Counted from the first letter of the stretch, positions 1-12,698 are shown. The stretch: 64,000 nucleotides of DNA from Brasenia schreberi (GCA_036023115.1 JAYKKT010000040.1:5553001-5617000); one strand, 5' to 3'. Numbers and translations are program-made. The notes: a model not told the origin generated them from the letters alone.

Positions 1-1260
1 ATTTTATAAGGAAAAACAACCTGAACTGCATATTTGTAACAAAAAACAGCAGTTCAAATGGTACCATGCTATAAGCCTACAAGCACACAAGAAAGAATTC
101 TTTCCAATATAATTGTGAATACTCAACTAAAGAATTCTTTCCAATACAGTTGTTAATTTCCCAACATAGCTGTGAATCCTCAAATAATGTTGATGGTAAA
201 ACCAAAGAAAATGAAACTTTAGATCTTCTGGCATAAATACAGTTCCACTTATCAGTTGGCACAAGAATATGGTATGACAGTTAAAAATGAAACTGCAACA
301 TGGGATGTTGCTTATTTTCAGAGTTGACATCTGCATAACTGCCATCTTATATTTCCACATTCCACATTGTTAGCCACTAAAATCTTCTTACTCTTTTGTA
401 AGCTAAGTGAAACTGTTATGTTGATGGTAGTCACTTCATGGAAATTCAGGATGAGACTGGTACGCTGGTGGTTGCTAATTCCTGACAATTCAGGAATATA
501 GAAAGGAAGCATGAGGAATAAAAGAACTTGTATTGAACAGAGAAGACCCCGCAAGAGACGAATCCAGACTATGTCACGTACAAAACATAGTTCGATTTTG
601 ACAAACGGTTTTCTAAACATGTATAGCAAACCTCCGGCTAAAAAAAGTTATGCCTATATAAAGAGTTCTTTTCCTTATTTCCACAGTTATATTGAACGAT
701 CAAGCGTCGTTAGATTTAGCTGCACGGCGATTCAGCTGGAAGGCCTACCGGAAAAGTTAAGGGTTCATAAAACGTTGCTTATTCTTCCGGAATTAAATGC
801 AGCCACCAACTAGTGTATTAAAAGGCTTGGTTTTCCGACCTTAGTGTGGAATGTGGAAGTGCGAAATCCTAAAACAAGTTTTTACTCTCTCAACATACTC
901 GGTTTCGGTTTTGGACCTTTTGGCAATTCAGCTCCTCACCATTACAAAATATAGGTTTCTGAGAGGATTTCCAGCAAATTCACCAACTCCGTTCAGCATC
1001 ACTCCAACAGACAGATGACGATGGCGACGGGGAGTAAGAATTCATTAGCCAATCAGACTGGAAAAGGTTTGGTTTAGACAGTTCAGCTTCTCACAATACA
1101 AAACATGGTTTTGCAGGGCAGGCAAGCAATTCTCTAAACACTGATGAATGGAATTTAAAAGCGATTGATCACCAACATGCTTTTGACAAATTCCAAATAA
1201 CAACAAAGCAATGAAAACTTTAACACTAGGCAAGGTAAAGAACAAAGAAACAAACCTGAC
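1..1260. other. Unassigned left edge, probably downstream part of a minus-strand gene
   Basis: I recognise no coding domain here. If the exon proposed at 1261-1358 is real, this stretch would hold its first intron and later sequence. Two similar segments of about 60 bp lie near 950-1010 and 1057-1120 in the same orientation, which suggests a small local duplication. Open frames on both strands are short and show no known motif. Confidence 0.3.
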
Positions 1261-1358
1261 CTCTTCCGCGAATTCTCCTGGGGAGTAACGGTCGTTTGCT
1301 CGTTGTTATCCTCCGCGTCCAATCTCAGAACGCTAAAGATGTTGGCGAGATTCTTCAT
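1261..1358 (-). CDS. Possible first coding exon of an unrecognised gene (partial)
   Basis: Reading the minus strand, an ATG at 1358 opens 33 codons (MKNLANIFSVL..., then acidic DAEDN, ending NSRKR) that run into a possible GT donor at 1259-1260. The peptide is compositionally plausible and begins in a region less AT-rich than its surroundings. I do not recognise the family and could not place a second exon with confidence. It may be the start of a gene continuing towards or beyond the left edge, or a chance open frame. Confidence 0.28.
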
Positions 1359-2400
1359 TGCACAGACTAAACCTGTAGCACAAAACGAAATATATAGTCC
1401 AGTTGACGAAAGACCAAAAGGACTATATCATAATTAGCGACGAGAAATTCGGAAACTCAAGAATCCACTAAGTCAAACCATACGCAGGAGAAAACAAAAC
1501 AAACTGAATCAAGCGCAACAGGAGACGATCACTGAATGAATTCGATGAACCATGGAAGCAAGACACGGCCAAGGAAGAAAGAAACCCAGCAACCCTAAAC
1601 GCGCAGACAGAGAGGGAGAGATCATACGTTGACGTGGTTTATGAAACCGGACCGGTAACCGAACTGAGGAAGACACCTCTTCACTAGAAAGGGGTTCGAC
1701 CGCTGACAAAACCGTAATAATTAATATATGTAACCTGTTAGTTGTGTTTAAAAAAAACTCTTTAGCGATATATGGTTGAAATTGGAATTAAAAATTAAAG
1801 ATTATGTATCTATTTTATTTATATACATATTTTTTCACTTTTTAAAATTTAATATTTATCAATTTATGATCTAAGATAAACAATTGAAACTCAAGCGTCC
1901 TTGTATCAGCTTCTCTCTCTATCTATACATGTATAATTTTATTACTCAAGTGTCCTTATATCAGCTTCTCTCTATGTATACACATACATATATAATTGTA
2001 TTATAACGTTTTAATAATATAACATAAAAGTTAGATATTTAATCTCCATCTAAACAAAATTATGAAAATAAGTTATTTAAAAATAAGAACATAAAAATGA
2101 ACAATTAAGAACCTAAAATTAAATAAATAATAATCAAATTTTTAAAAATCATAAAAAATGAATGAACCTAATCAAATTTTGAATAGTTAATTGGTGTATC
2201 GCTTCAGTTACATTAAATACCTCTTTACATAATTACTTTCCAAGTATGGCTCGTGTAAAAGTCTTAAAAATGTCATTTCATAGCTAGAACTATCACGTTC
2301 AACTCAAATGGTTCAACAAACCGAACTTGAACAAACCAGGGTTCCAACCTAATTCATGACAAACCCGACTAATTGTCACCTTGGACTTGCCCCTTCCTAT
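1359..2400. other. AT-rich intergenic stretch without a recognisable gene
   Basis: This is AT-rich sequence with short TA-rich runs and two similar segments, near 1890-1925 and 1950-1985, that share a core reading gtccttatatcagcttctct with small differences. No coding signal is visible. The less AT-rich part next to 1358 could hold a minus-strand promoter and 5' leader. Confidence 0.5.
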
Positions 2401-2890
2401 GGATGGCGATGGGGCGGGTACGGGGTGTGCGTACCCGATACCCGGCACATACTTGAATCTTAATTTTGTTTATTTTATGGGAGTGGAGCGACAAGTATGA
2501 AACACCTCGTGCTCCAATCTAATATCAATAACTTGTTAAAATTAAGATGATTTAAATAAAAACCACAAATCTATGACTGCTTATTTTTTAACGATATACA
2601 TATAATAAAATTGTTGTTTATAATTTTTTTAATGCTTTTACAACTTCCAAAACTATACCCATACTCTAAAAAAAAATATAGAATGAAATAAGCGGATTAT
2701 GTGATCAACATGATCTGATTTTATATATGTATATATAAATATATGTGGCACATGTATACATTAATTTGGGTTTATGGTTTCGCATCCCGCGCTCACACCT
2801 GTCAGGTATGTTTTACTTCCTACCCAAACCTGAACTGAGTCAAATCGGGTAACCCGCCCATACGGATCGGTCGGGCGAAAATTGCCATCC
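2401..2890. mobile_element. MITE-like element with GGATGGC termini
   Basis: The segment starts ggatggcgatggggcgggta and ends in a reverse complement of nearly the same motif (attgccatcc), so the outer 10 bp match at 9 of 10 positions as inverted repeats. G/C-rich arms (gggcgggtac at the left, cgatccgtatgggcgggtta on the other strand at the right) flank an AT-rich centre. This is a common look for small plant hAT-type MITEs. The flanking 8-mers match only weakly (4 of 8), so the superfamily is inferred. Its right end lies 54 bp upstream of the start codon of the DnaJ-type gene. Confidence 0.6.
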
Positions 2891-2944
2891 CTCCTCGTTC
2901 CGTCCTTTCCTGGTGGCGGTCCTTGTAACCGGAGAGAGAGAGAG

Positions 2945-3872
2945 ATGCTGCGAGCAGCAGCGACATTTTCGGTGGTGGTGGTGTCGGCGGAGAAGAAGTC
3001 TGGCGACTCGTCAGACGTCAATTGGTTCCCTCCTCCATCCCCTCTGAGTCTCTCCAAGCCCACTTGGGTCGTCAAGACGGAGGTATCCTCTTCTCCCTTT
3101 CCGCCCCTCCCCCTCCCCCTCCCCCTCTTGTGGAGTTGTTGCTTTCATAACAAATTGAGTGGTAATTTTTTCCATTTTTGTAACACAGTCGAATGTTTAC
3201 AAGGAGAAGGTAACGAAGCCGGACAACCCCTGCGTCCTTTGTCATGGTAACGGAAAAGTGCAGTGCCAGAGGTGCCTAGGAAGAGGTCTTCGTCTCTCTC
3301 TTCGAACTTCTCTATCGAGTATGGATAAAGATTTCTTTAAATACTATAAAGGGCGCAAATAACCCAAAGCCCAAAAAATACTTTCAGATTCTTAGGTCCA
3401 GAGGATTTTATGGTGAAAAGGCCAAAACCTCTGAAAGTCTAATGATCCTTAAGGCTTAATCTTTTGTTATCCCCCTATATAATGCGGAAATTGAAAAGCT
3501 TGTAAAATTCTTGTTCTGCATTAAAGCTAATTAGATATTTCCTTGCTTTCGTTCAAACATGATGGGAAACTTCACTGGTTAATTTGCAGGTAGGACGAAT
3601 AAGGTGCATCTTGCGATGCTTCCTAAAGGGGAATGGCCCAAATGGTGAGGTATCCAGTTTTTCACGCCTTTTCCCGTCAATATTTTATGTTATTGAACTA
3701 GTAAACGAATCGACTGACCATGGGCAGGTGCAAAACGTGTGGAGGGAGTGGTCTTGACTACTGCTCTCGCTGTCTTGGAACAGGCGAATACAGGGATATC
3801 ATGGGATTTCATTTCATGAAGGTGCAGGATAACTTGGTTAAGACAAACCACGGAAACGGCCATCCTCAGTAG
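2945..3872 (+). CDS. DnaJ/Hsp40 cysteine-rich (zinc-finger) domain protein
   Basis: Four exons, 2945-3082, 3189-3285, 3590-3644 and 3728-3872, join on GT-AG sites into 144 codons plus stop. The ATG at 2945 follows a GAGAGA tract. The open frame continues upstream only into the MITE. Four CxxC pairs, C61/C64 (CVLCHGNG), C72/C75 (CQRCLGRG), C98/C101 (CKTCGGSG) and C109/C112 (CSRCLGTG), form the zinc-binding domain of DnaJ proteins, but there is no J domain. Plant proteins with this layout are small, and relatives act in plastid protein folding or assembly; that role is inferred here. The first 30 residues (MLRAAATFSV...) could be a targeting peptide. The KGEWPKWC linker between the CxxC pairs is typical of the plant subgroup. 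Intron 2 (3286-3589) reads through in frame for about 25 codons and should not be taken as coding. Confidence 0.88.
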
Positions 3873-5313
3873 GCAAGCTGTTCCTTTGGGAGCAAATTTG
3901 GTCGTCTGTGATTAAGGACGCGTTTACGAAGTTGGTGATCGGTGCAGTGCAACATATAGGTCCCCTTGGCGTTCATATATTCGAACACTTAGCTGCATGT
4001 TCTGGTTGATGTTCACCTGATAATTTCATAGTTGATAGGCTTTTAACTTGGTCCTCTTGCTATGCTGTTATTAGTTGTTTGATATCTCCCCAACATTGAT
4101 TATAAGATATTTTCTTCTCAGCATTCTTCTGTCTTAGATACTCCATTCATTTAAAATACTGCCGTGTGTAGTTTACACGGTATGCATGTAGGCAATGACT
4201 TATTTTTTCGTGGTTACTGAGTAAAATTCCTTCTTACGTTATAGTTGGTGCTTTGTAGATAAGTTTGTGCTTTGAACTTTTCAGCCATACTTTCAGGTTG
4301 TCATTTGTCAACTGTAAATACTCGAGCTATAAATAGGGATTCACTCGAATGTCCCTTTAGCTGAGACCTTTATGAAACTGCTGAAGATTTAGGTTTGGTA
4401 TCTCTGTTCATTATCACTCTGAAGAAATTAGAATAAGAAAACTGTGAACAGGGGCCTTACATGATAATGGCAGAACCATTCTTTTAGGGCATAAGACCTT
4501 TGGGGAAGGAAAGATTCAGGTAGGATTGGAAAAATTATGTTGGTCTACATGAAAACATGTAAGCTGATTCAATTTATGTTTCTTGGGTATCCCGGGTTAT
4601 CTCTTATGTTGATTACGTCTTCTGAAGATATTCGGCAAGCTCCTCAATTCTCACCTGCAGTTTTCTATGATTTGAACAACACCTCAGCATATTATTTTCT
4701 GCCACAGATAAATTTCAAATTAACAATTTATTTGCCAGCACTTTGTGATTGCTTTTCCACCCTAGAAACTTGTGTTGTAAATATCTTAGGTTTCACATAC
4801 TGGGTTTTGTATTGCACGTCTGAGCTGCTGAATGGAATTTTGCCATTGACCTTAGGCATTGTGCTTATGAGTAAAGTAGTGCAGAATTCTTGCATGTTCC
4901 AAGTGGTTAAAGGAGATGTGTTTCTGTCTGCCGTCTTCATGCTCTATCTACATCTGACGAGATCACTGGCTTTACCGATAACCGTTGACGATCTTTCTAT
5001 TAAAGAACTGGGTGGAACTGTTTGAATCATAATTCTCTAAACCTTGATTTTGCTATCAGATATGCTATCACTGAGAAAATAGCATTTTTGGTAAAGAGAT
5101 GTATAATGACGGACAGAAAACAATAACAAACCCCTTTCAACAATTTACTTCCACAACTACTCTAGATTCCGTGAAATTCTCGTGATAGCAAGAGGAAGCT
5201 TGGTATGTCCTGATTTGATATTAAAACATGACACTTTACTAAGTTTAGTGAATGGACAGATACTCCTAAAATACATATTCTCTAAACGCTAGTGTCCCCC
5301 AAAAGTTGGTCTC

Positions 5314-5361
<48 letters not shown>

Positions 5362-5878
5362 CACCCACATCACACATGTGAGAAGTGATAAATTTAGGGA
5401 CCGCTGCACATTGCATATTCTCAATAGACACATTAGCATGCCGTGGATTTAAAACTTAAAAGGTGCTATCCAAACAAATTTACCCATTTATTTTGACAGT
5501 CAAATTTAAATAGTTTAAATGAATTTAAAAAGGAAAAAGTAAATGTGTACTTTTGCACAATGTTGTAAATACCTCTAGGGATATCACTAGAGGTGATTTT
5601 TAGATTATTTTTTAAAAATCATTAAAAAATATAAAAAATTTGAAAAACTTGAAGAGATTCTGTAATATGCACGATTCTAAGAGACAACACAATGTCAAAA
5701 CAAACTAAATCACATACATGCATAACTCTTGGCCTCATTTTCAAACTTAGGGATTAGTGGCGATTAATGAATGTCAAATGCATATGAGATTTTTAGAGGA
5801 AGAGGAATTGGTCTTGAAGAGAAGAAATGAACTGACATGCAAGCGGAACCAAAAAGTTGACCTAGAGGAGGTTTAAAC
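3873..5878. other. 3' flank and intergenic region, no recognised gene
   Basis: It begins with the 3' UTR of the DnaJ-type gene. An ATG open frame of 162 codons at 4537-5025 encodes a hydrophobic, cysteine-bearing peptide with no motif I know. Part of it (about 4885-5070) resembles 7845-7965 at the DNA level, so it is more likely an old repeat than a gene. A TC microsatellite lies at 5315-5358. Confidence 0.5.
5315..5358 (+). repeat. (TC)n microsatellite
   Basis: About 22 uninterrupted TC dinucleotides in intergenic sequence. Confidence 0.95.
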
Positions 5879-7013
5879 CAATGTTGTAAAACTTGTATTG
5901 TATCGTATGATACGGTATGAGTTTATCGTATATTGTAAGTCAACACGATATGATACACGATACCGTATCGTGCTCTATAATTTATCGGGTCGTATCATGC
6001 TGTATCATATGAATCAATGTTGACTCACAAGATATAAAACCCAAGAAACTCAGGATTTTTTCTACTATTTTGCTTGGTTCCAACCGCTTTCTTGCCCCTA
6101 CCTTGCTCCAAAATGTTTTTCATACATTTCATTTACTTGATTTCACGAAGGAATCACACATTTTTTTATCTCGAACCGTTGAAAATCCATAGGGTTTTTC
6201 TCAAATTCATGACATACGCTCTTTTTTTCATTCCTATTCCTTTGTAACCCGAATTTTCATTTGAAAAATTTGGGGTTTTCATAGATTTCGGGATTTCTTA
6301 CCTTTGCAAAGTCTTGCTCTTATTGTGGTTTATCTTTGCTCTACTTGAAGTTGTCACAACGAGGCGATCCAACGTGAAAGTATTGTACGCTGGTATATGA
6401 AGGCAATAGGCTTGTCAATAAGGATGGAAGTATTTCTATAACGAAGTGAAGCATGGAGTTATTATGAAACAAAATTTTATAGGAACTAAAAAGAATGCAA
6501 ATGCTTGTTGTCGGGCGCCTTAAAGTGTGAAGTATGAAATTCAACAAGTTCTGTAACTCACAAAGGAAAGAAAGAGATTACGACAAAGAGATAACAAAAA
6601 TAGGTGGTTGGGATATGTCTCAAGATGCTTCTCGAGAAGAAATTCAAGTTTTGTAGAATGAAACAATGAAATTGGATTGTTATAGTTTATAACTTTGTTT
6701 TTGTGTTATGTAATAAATTGTAATCTTAACTTTGTAAACTTTCATAAGCTTGTTGGTATATTGTTAACTTTAAGTTTAACTTTCTTGACTCATAGCATGA
6801 AAATGCCATTTTAAGTTGCATTCTAATTGTGTTCTCTACCACTTGGTTACCTTCTATTTTTTAATTGTATTTTTTTATTTTTTATGATTTTTATGATTTT
6901 TTGAATTTTATAAAATAATTCAATTTTAATATGTTGTATTGTACGATATGGCACAGTTATCGCGTATCGGTACCTTGTATGATACAGGCACCGATACGCT
7001 AATTACAATATTG
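5879..7013. mobile_element. Non-autonomous hAT element, TATCG-rich family, copy 1
   Basis: The element starts caatgttgta and ends tacaatattg, an imperfect terminal inverted repeat. It is flanked on both sides by the identical 8-mer gtttaaac (5871-5878 and 7014-7021), and 8 bp is the diagnostic target duplication of hAT transposons. The outer 150 bp at each end are packed with TATCG, GATACG and CGATAC motifs in both orientations, which look like subterminal transposase-binding repeats. The 1.1-kb body has no transposase frame, so it would need a relative such as the copy at 50026-53642. Confidence 0.85.
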
Positions 7014-7021
7014 GTTTAAAC

Positions 7022-8456
7022 ATACTTAAACTATTATTGATTTTTTTTTAAATAGAAATTTTGTAACTTGCATTGTATCGTGCAATATAGTATCCTTTTA
7101 CTATATAAGTACCTAAATCATATCAGTTCAAGCACCGATATACTAGATACACGTACGATGTAACATTACTTTTGCACGTGTACTTTACTCAAAAAGATTA
7201 TGCATGGACTAAGCACTCGGAATGCTAGCAATTATAGCAACTGATCTTGACCAGTTAGAATGAATGAATGACTTTTGGTGAGTTGTACTGTCAGTTGAAG
7301 CATATGCTCTCCCTATCACTCAGCACAATTTATTCTAAATATTTTTAGTGTTATGTTAGTAAGACACTTAATATCAATGTATTAGTGAATTGACTAATAA
7401 AAACAATAATTTTCTTTTATATATAATAATATAATTAAATGTGTTTTATCCCTGCGCAAATGATTTTTGTGAATTGCCATGTCTCACACCCACACAGCTA
7501 CTGTCCAAAGTCGCACTCACAAGCAGGTGAAAGGAACTGGAAACCATATCTTCTACATCATCACATGTGAGTTTTATTCAAATTCTTGTTCTTGGCAATC
7601 TGGGGCATCTTACTAAACAAAGATCGTCCTAAGGTATTTATCATGCTTTTTAATTATCATCTGCAGTTTTTTTCTGAATCTGCATGGAACCTCAGAACAC
7701 CATTTTCTGTGATAGGTATGCAATGAACCTGCCATTTTGGAAGTTCCTACAAATCTGTAGCGAAATCTGCAACTGGGTTTGTATTGTATGTCTCATATGT
7801 TAATTGGAATTTTTCATCGTGTTTATCAATCAAGTGGTGCATATTTTTCTTCTGTTCCAATTGGTCAAAGGAGACGAGTTTATGGCTGCCATCTCTCATC
7901 CTACCTCTGTTACGACGACTTGGCTTTACCGATAACAGGATGCTTTCACTGAGACAAGAACAACCAACCTCAGAATTGATACTCTCGTCGATCCATTTGT
8001 AGCCCTAACCCTAGTCGGTTTCAAATGCATTAATCATAAGAGAGCCCAAGATACGGTTAGCCGGAAGCCTGGTATCTTTAGATAAAATACAATGCCTTTC
8101 TCTTGCATTCAGCTGAACCGATAAGTTAAGAGTATAGACTACCAACATCACATGTTAGATCATGCATCTCTTTCCTCGAAAATCTCATAAGCTTAATGAC
8201 AAGAACACGTTTGATCCTTGTTCACAAATTTTTACCTTAACCTCTCATTTGCAGGCAACGTTAGATCATCTCATCTCATATTGAAATTATTTTCTTGAAC
8301 GGGAAGTTTATTGGATGTATGAAACAACACTGCAAAGTGAATAACAAGCGTGAAATAATACACATAATACGCACAGGCACAAATACAATTGACAACATTC
8401 AAGTGGCGCACATAGAACATGTCTTTTCACATGGGAGAAGCAAAATGATGTTGATT
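7022..8456. other. Intergenic region with a hAT-like fragment, no gene
   Basis: A short segment around 7060-7165 again carries TATCG-type motifs at both ends (cattgtatcgtgc... and ...cgtacgatgtaac) and may be a small or broken relative of the neighbouring hAT element. From 7540 to 7990 the sequence is a diverged repeat of parts of 4450-5090. From 8040 to 8456 is the 3' flank of the FRO relic. I see no convincing open frame. Confidence 0.45.
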
Positions 8457-9840
8457 TCACCAGTCATAGTTGACAGCATGGAAATGTAAATTGCTGGAAG
8501 AGGAGCAAATGGCTGCAACATCCTCCCTCATTCCATTGGGGCCGCATACCATTAGTCCCACATCACTGCTTTCTCCTGTATACTCTCCCAATATTGGTGC
8601 AACCAACCAAAATGAATGAGAGAGAGAGAGCTCACTGGCAAAGTTTGGCCGGGTGCCATAGTGCACCTTAGTATTTGCCGCAAAAGATTGGTGGGAAAGA
8701 TCTCTAGCTCTTTTTCGGACAAGAAGCCTGGCGTGCCCTTCGGCATCTCTGAATTCTGTACCTGTTCACCTTCCATGGTTTCCATCCATTTGATCCAAAT
8801 AGTGGCAGCAGTGCTGACAATAAGAATGCTCATGAACATGAATAACATAATGAAGAGTGCCCTTAACCAAGTTGGATACTTATAGTTTGAAGTGCTTTCC
8901 TTTGGATACGTATAAAAGCGAGTGAAGACGCCTAGAATAAACAAGAACAACGCGAAAGATGCTGAAATAACTGCACCCATCCACAGCCAGTTGTTACTTC
9001 GCAGGGCCCAAGTAATGGGTGCATCACTTGTGCTTGGCTTGAACCAGATGGTCTGCGTTTCATTTTGATGAACGGATTCCCTTTCTCTTGTGACATAGGC
9101 TTCAATGTGGAGCCGTAAGGAGGAGAGATCAACAGATGCATGGGAAAAGGGCAGCAGGAGATCAAGCATGGCGAGATCTGCTGAGTTCTTGAATGAACAG
9201 ACGAGCAGCAATCTGGGTGTGACTATTTTCTGTTCAATGAGGTGGCGGATTAAAGAGAAGAATGGAGTTATCCCGACCCCGCCTCTAATCATAACCAAAA
9301 CATCATGCCTGAAAATTTTCAGTGCAACAAAGATCTCAGCCAACACTTGAGCATGTAAAAGTTATCCCAAGTATTCATCCATCTATTCTATCCAACATTA
9401 TTAAATGGTTTATAATTTATCATTAGTAGCAATTTATATATATACACACACACATTAAATGTATGTGCATTAAAATGTTGATGATCCCCTGAAAAAGTGC
9501 TGTGACATTTGAATATATACTTCTAAGGAAATGCCTCTTTTCTTGAAAGTTTGAAATATATTAAAAATATCGGTATATTATGTTTAACTCATTTAACATT
9601 CTGGTAATTAAGATAAATGTTAGAGGCATCTAACCAATCAACATATCTAAAATACCCTTAAAATGGTGTTACTTGTGAAGATTAATGATAACATTTGGGA
9701 TATTTTTAGAAGTATTAAAATAGATAAAACAAACTGCATTTATGTTTTCTTTCACTTCGATATAATTAAGCTTCTTAATATCAAAAGCAGCCATAAATTT
9801 CAAAAGTACTCTCCTCCCAAGGCATTTTGGATATTTCTAT

Positions 9841-9925
9841 TTGGTGCAAGCGGAGGACGAAGTCAGGTGGGCTAAAGCCCCTAGAGTCGAACTTGCGTCT
9901 ACAACACAGTTGTCAGGTGGGTGCA
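9841..9925. repeat. Fragment of a dispersed plant repeat in an FRO intron
   Basis: A short G/C-rich patch (gcggaggacgaagtcaggtgggctaaagcccc, shown by its core gtgggctaaagcccc) stands out in the AT-rich intron between the 10.2-kb and 9.3-kb FRO exons. It resembles the termini of small plant transposons, but I found no matching second end. Confidence 0.3.
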
Positions 9926-10153
9926 TGCGTTTTAGATATTTTGATTGGTCTGTTCCTTCTGTATTTGTCTATTTATATTATATATACATATATAAAGTGA
10001 TGGGATCCTGCTACATTGACACGTTCACTCGTGTGTTCGATCATTGCCCAATATCTTATGAATTTTTCAAAACTCTTTAACAACATTTAAATTACACTCA
10101 GTAATTGAAAAACAATTTATGGACATGCTAAAAGTGAACAAGATCCGGTATAT

Positions 10154-10200
10154 ATATATGTGTGTGTGTGTGTGTGCCGTGCATGCATGCATGTATGTAT
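10154..10200 (+). repeat. (AT)n(GT)n(CATG)n simple repeat
   Basis: This compound microsatellite lies directly beside the 10.2-kb FRO exon, in the intron. Confidence 0.9.
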
Positions 10201-12698
10201 ATAGGTGAAAGACCTCAAATAGTCCATGGAAGGAGGTCCATAAAGTCCTTCAACTGCAGCCTCAAGCCGATCAATGGTGGCTGCTTTGTCTGCGAGCTTC
10301 TGTTTGAGAGCCTCCGACCAATTTCCCTTTGATTTGATGACAACAGTCAACTGGTCTTGCTCCAGATTGCTATCTGATGTCACTGAGATTGGATGCCATT
10401 GCAGAGACGAATTGCTGGGGATATTGATGAATACAGTGCTCAAGGGATTGTATTTTAAAGTTGCACGTAATTAGGAAAATGAGGAAACTTACGGAAATAC
10501 TTTTGAACTTTCTCCAATTCTTCTCCCTCTTGTTGATAGGAATATAAAGATCAGCCACTCAATGCTTTGAAAAGATTATACGAGAAAGTTGTGAATCTAC
10601 AAAAATAATTTATCTTGAAGGCCTTTAAATGGAAGCGACAAGGAAATATGATTTATGAAGAAAGTAAATTTCGCTCAACTAATGATCACTAATTTGTCAC
10701 TAAAATGGGTATGAAGAATAACAACATACCTGAAGATTATGGTATCAACTTTATCATGCCTGTTTTAGCAAATAATTTCCATCCTTCCATTACTCGGAAT
10801 CCTTTTCTTTTTCAATGGTTGATTAATTCAGATGTTCTGATGGTTTGTAACTGTTTGATTTGTGGTGTCAGCTCCTTGGAACTAGAACTGCAGACCTCAA
10901 CCCACATGGGCACGTAAATATAGAACCATAGTCCGGTGTTTGATTCACGAGTGATGTTGATGTTTGGGTTTTCGTATAAGAGGAGAGAAATCACTTAGAT
11001 TTTCGTACTAAGCTCTTGGGTCCAATTCCTGTGAACCAACTTTTTTCTTGTGCTAAAAGGTTTTGACTCAAATTGAGCCTATGAAACCATAGTTTCATTA
11101 TGACAAAAACGTTTGATACACAACAAAACTTGAAACTCTCTACACCACAAATCAAAGTCTAATTCTCTTGAAACCTTGTATCATACGTACCTTCAGAGTT
11201 CGAAAAGGTTTGTTTCCCGAAAAGGTTTGTATCATACGTGCCCTTAGGGTTTGAAAAGATTAAAGTACGCAAGATGGTTAATGAAGATTACGGGTGACAA
11301 TTTGGACGGGACTCTTTAACTCGTGTGAAGGTCAAGGGTTAGGCACCTTGAGTTAGTGACAGGTGGGCCCAGATCTGACCCTAATCTGCCTAAAATGTTT
11401 ATATATGACGTATATTACATTATCTTTATAATGTTTATGTAAATACACATATATACATACATGTATATATACACACACGAACACACACATATATAATTAC
11501 AATGTATAAACGGCACACGTATACTTTCTGGACCCACTATGATCGTTCCGGGATCTTATATAGATCACCTGAACAAAAAGAAATCGAGTCAGTTTTGGGT
11601 CACCTGTTTTTAACCCTGACCCGATATGGGTTGACCCGATCTATTCCCTCCCCCAGTCTACACTTGTCGCCTAAAAAATACCTGATCATCTACTTTTATT
11701 ACCTGTAGTTTTAGAAAAGCTTAGCTCCACAACATGGCCTGGTTGAACACGCGCCGAGAGGAGCCGAGCCGGCCGCCGAGATTGCAGAAAGCGCAGGAAA
11801 CGATCGACAATAAAGAGATAGATACCAGGAAGAAACATGTAGATATGGCTTGCACCAACATGGAAGAAGTAGAAGACAATGAACAGCACATACAATTGAT
11901 GAGTATAGAAGAAAAGTTCAAACTTCTTCCTCCTAATGGAAGGCAGTGTCGTCACCCACATGCAGAGCCCACAGAACCAGGAAAGATCATCAGCCAGGTT
12001 TGATGTTCCCAGCCTCACCCATGTAAACAGCTGCATGGCATACGAATGGTGATGCTATCTCTTGATGAAGACTATCAGGACGAACAAATCAGAATGATGA
12101 TGGTTAAGGGGGAATGTAACTGATGCATTTTATTTTCAGCCGCCCATGTAATGACATAACATAAGCCATGAATGGTGAAGAGGACCATGGCCAAGTGCCC
12201 CAACCATATATGATACCTGATGGTCTCTTCAAAAGAGAGACCTGCAACCTTCAGTATCACTGATGATCTAGATACCGGGAAGAAGAGGAAGGCTGTGCAC
12301 AGGACCCCAACAAAACCTAGCCATGTTGACGAGCTCCACTTGGCTTGCCATCTGTGGAATCACTCTATCAGCTTCATCAGCTCGACACTGCTAGGGTTGT
12401 AAAGAATTTGGAAATATCCTAAGAAAACAATGGATAACCAACGGCAAGGACCAAGTAGTAGACTAACTTCTTGTAATCCCTTCAGATCCAGATTAAAGAT
12501 GGTTGTCTCGCTAGTGCTAACAGCATGAACTGAACACTTGGAAGCAATTAATCTTAGGCGGTTTCTCCTTGTTTACATCTTATTTCTATGTATACGAGAT
12601 TATTATTTTACACTAAGACACAATTGTAACACCGGATTTGACCATTATCGATGATAAATCTACGGGAAATGGGAAGACAAGTCATCTTCTCGTATTTG

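Larger units (their letters stand above)
8457..12351 (-). pseudogene. Ferric-chelate reductase (FRO) relic A, 5' end missing
   Basis: FRO enzymes carry electrons from NADPH through FAD and two hemes across a membrane to reduce ferric chelates. Recognisable exons (minus) are about 12121-12351 (KAKW..., heme histidines in YHIWLGH and FTIHG), 11703-12030 (ELFFYTH and FHVG heme region), 10214 to about 10463 (FAD motif HPISVTS) and 8457-9308 (NADPH motif GGVGITPF, two membrane spans, C-terminal VCGPNGMRED, ending NYDW). The first two or three exons are absent before the copia LTR. A one-base loss near 8688-8692 shifts the frame between ELEIFP and HQSFAAN. No AG acceptor lies just upstream of the 10.46-kb exon (KYNPLS), and the junction at 12.03-12.12 kb does not keep frame. 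It is a pseudogene unless the shift is a sequencing error, which would not restore the missing start. Confidence 0.88.

Noticed and set aside
511..813. Open frame of 100 codons on the plus strand
   Set aside because: No motif, and it overlaps minus-strand frames of similar length. Nothing separates it from chance.
2882..2944. Upstream extension of the DnaJ-type protein
   Set aside because: The in-frame extension begins at a TTG within the MITE end. The first ATG is at 2945.
4537..5025. ATG open frame of 162 codons on the plus strand
   Set aside because: No domain or conserved motif. Part of it is repeated, diverged, at 7845-7965. It lies in the 3' flank of the DnaJ-type gene.
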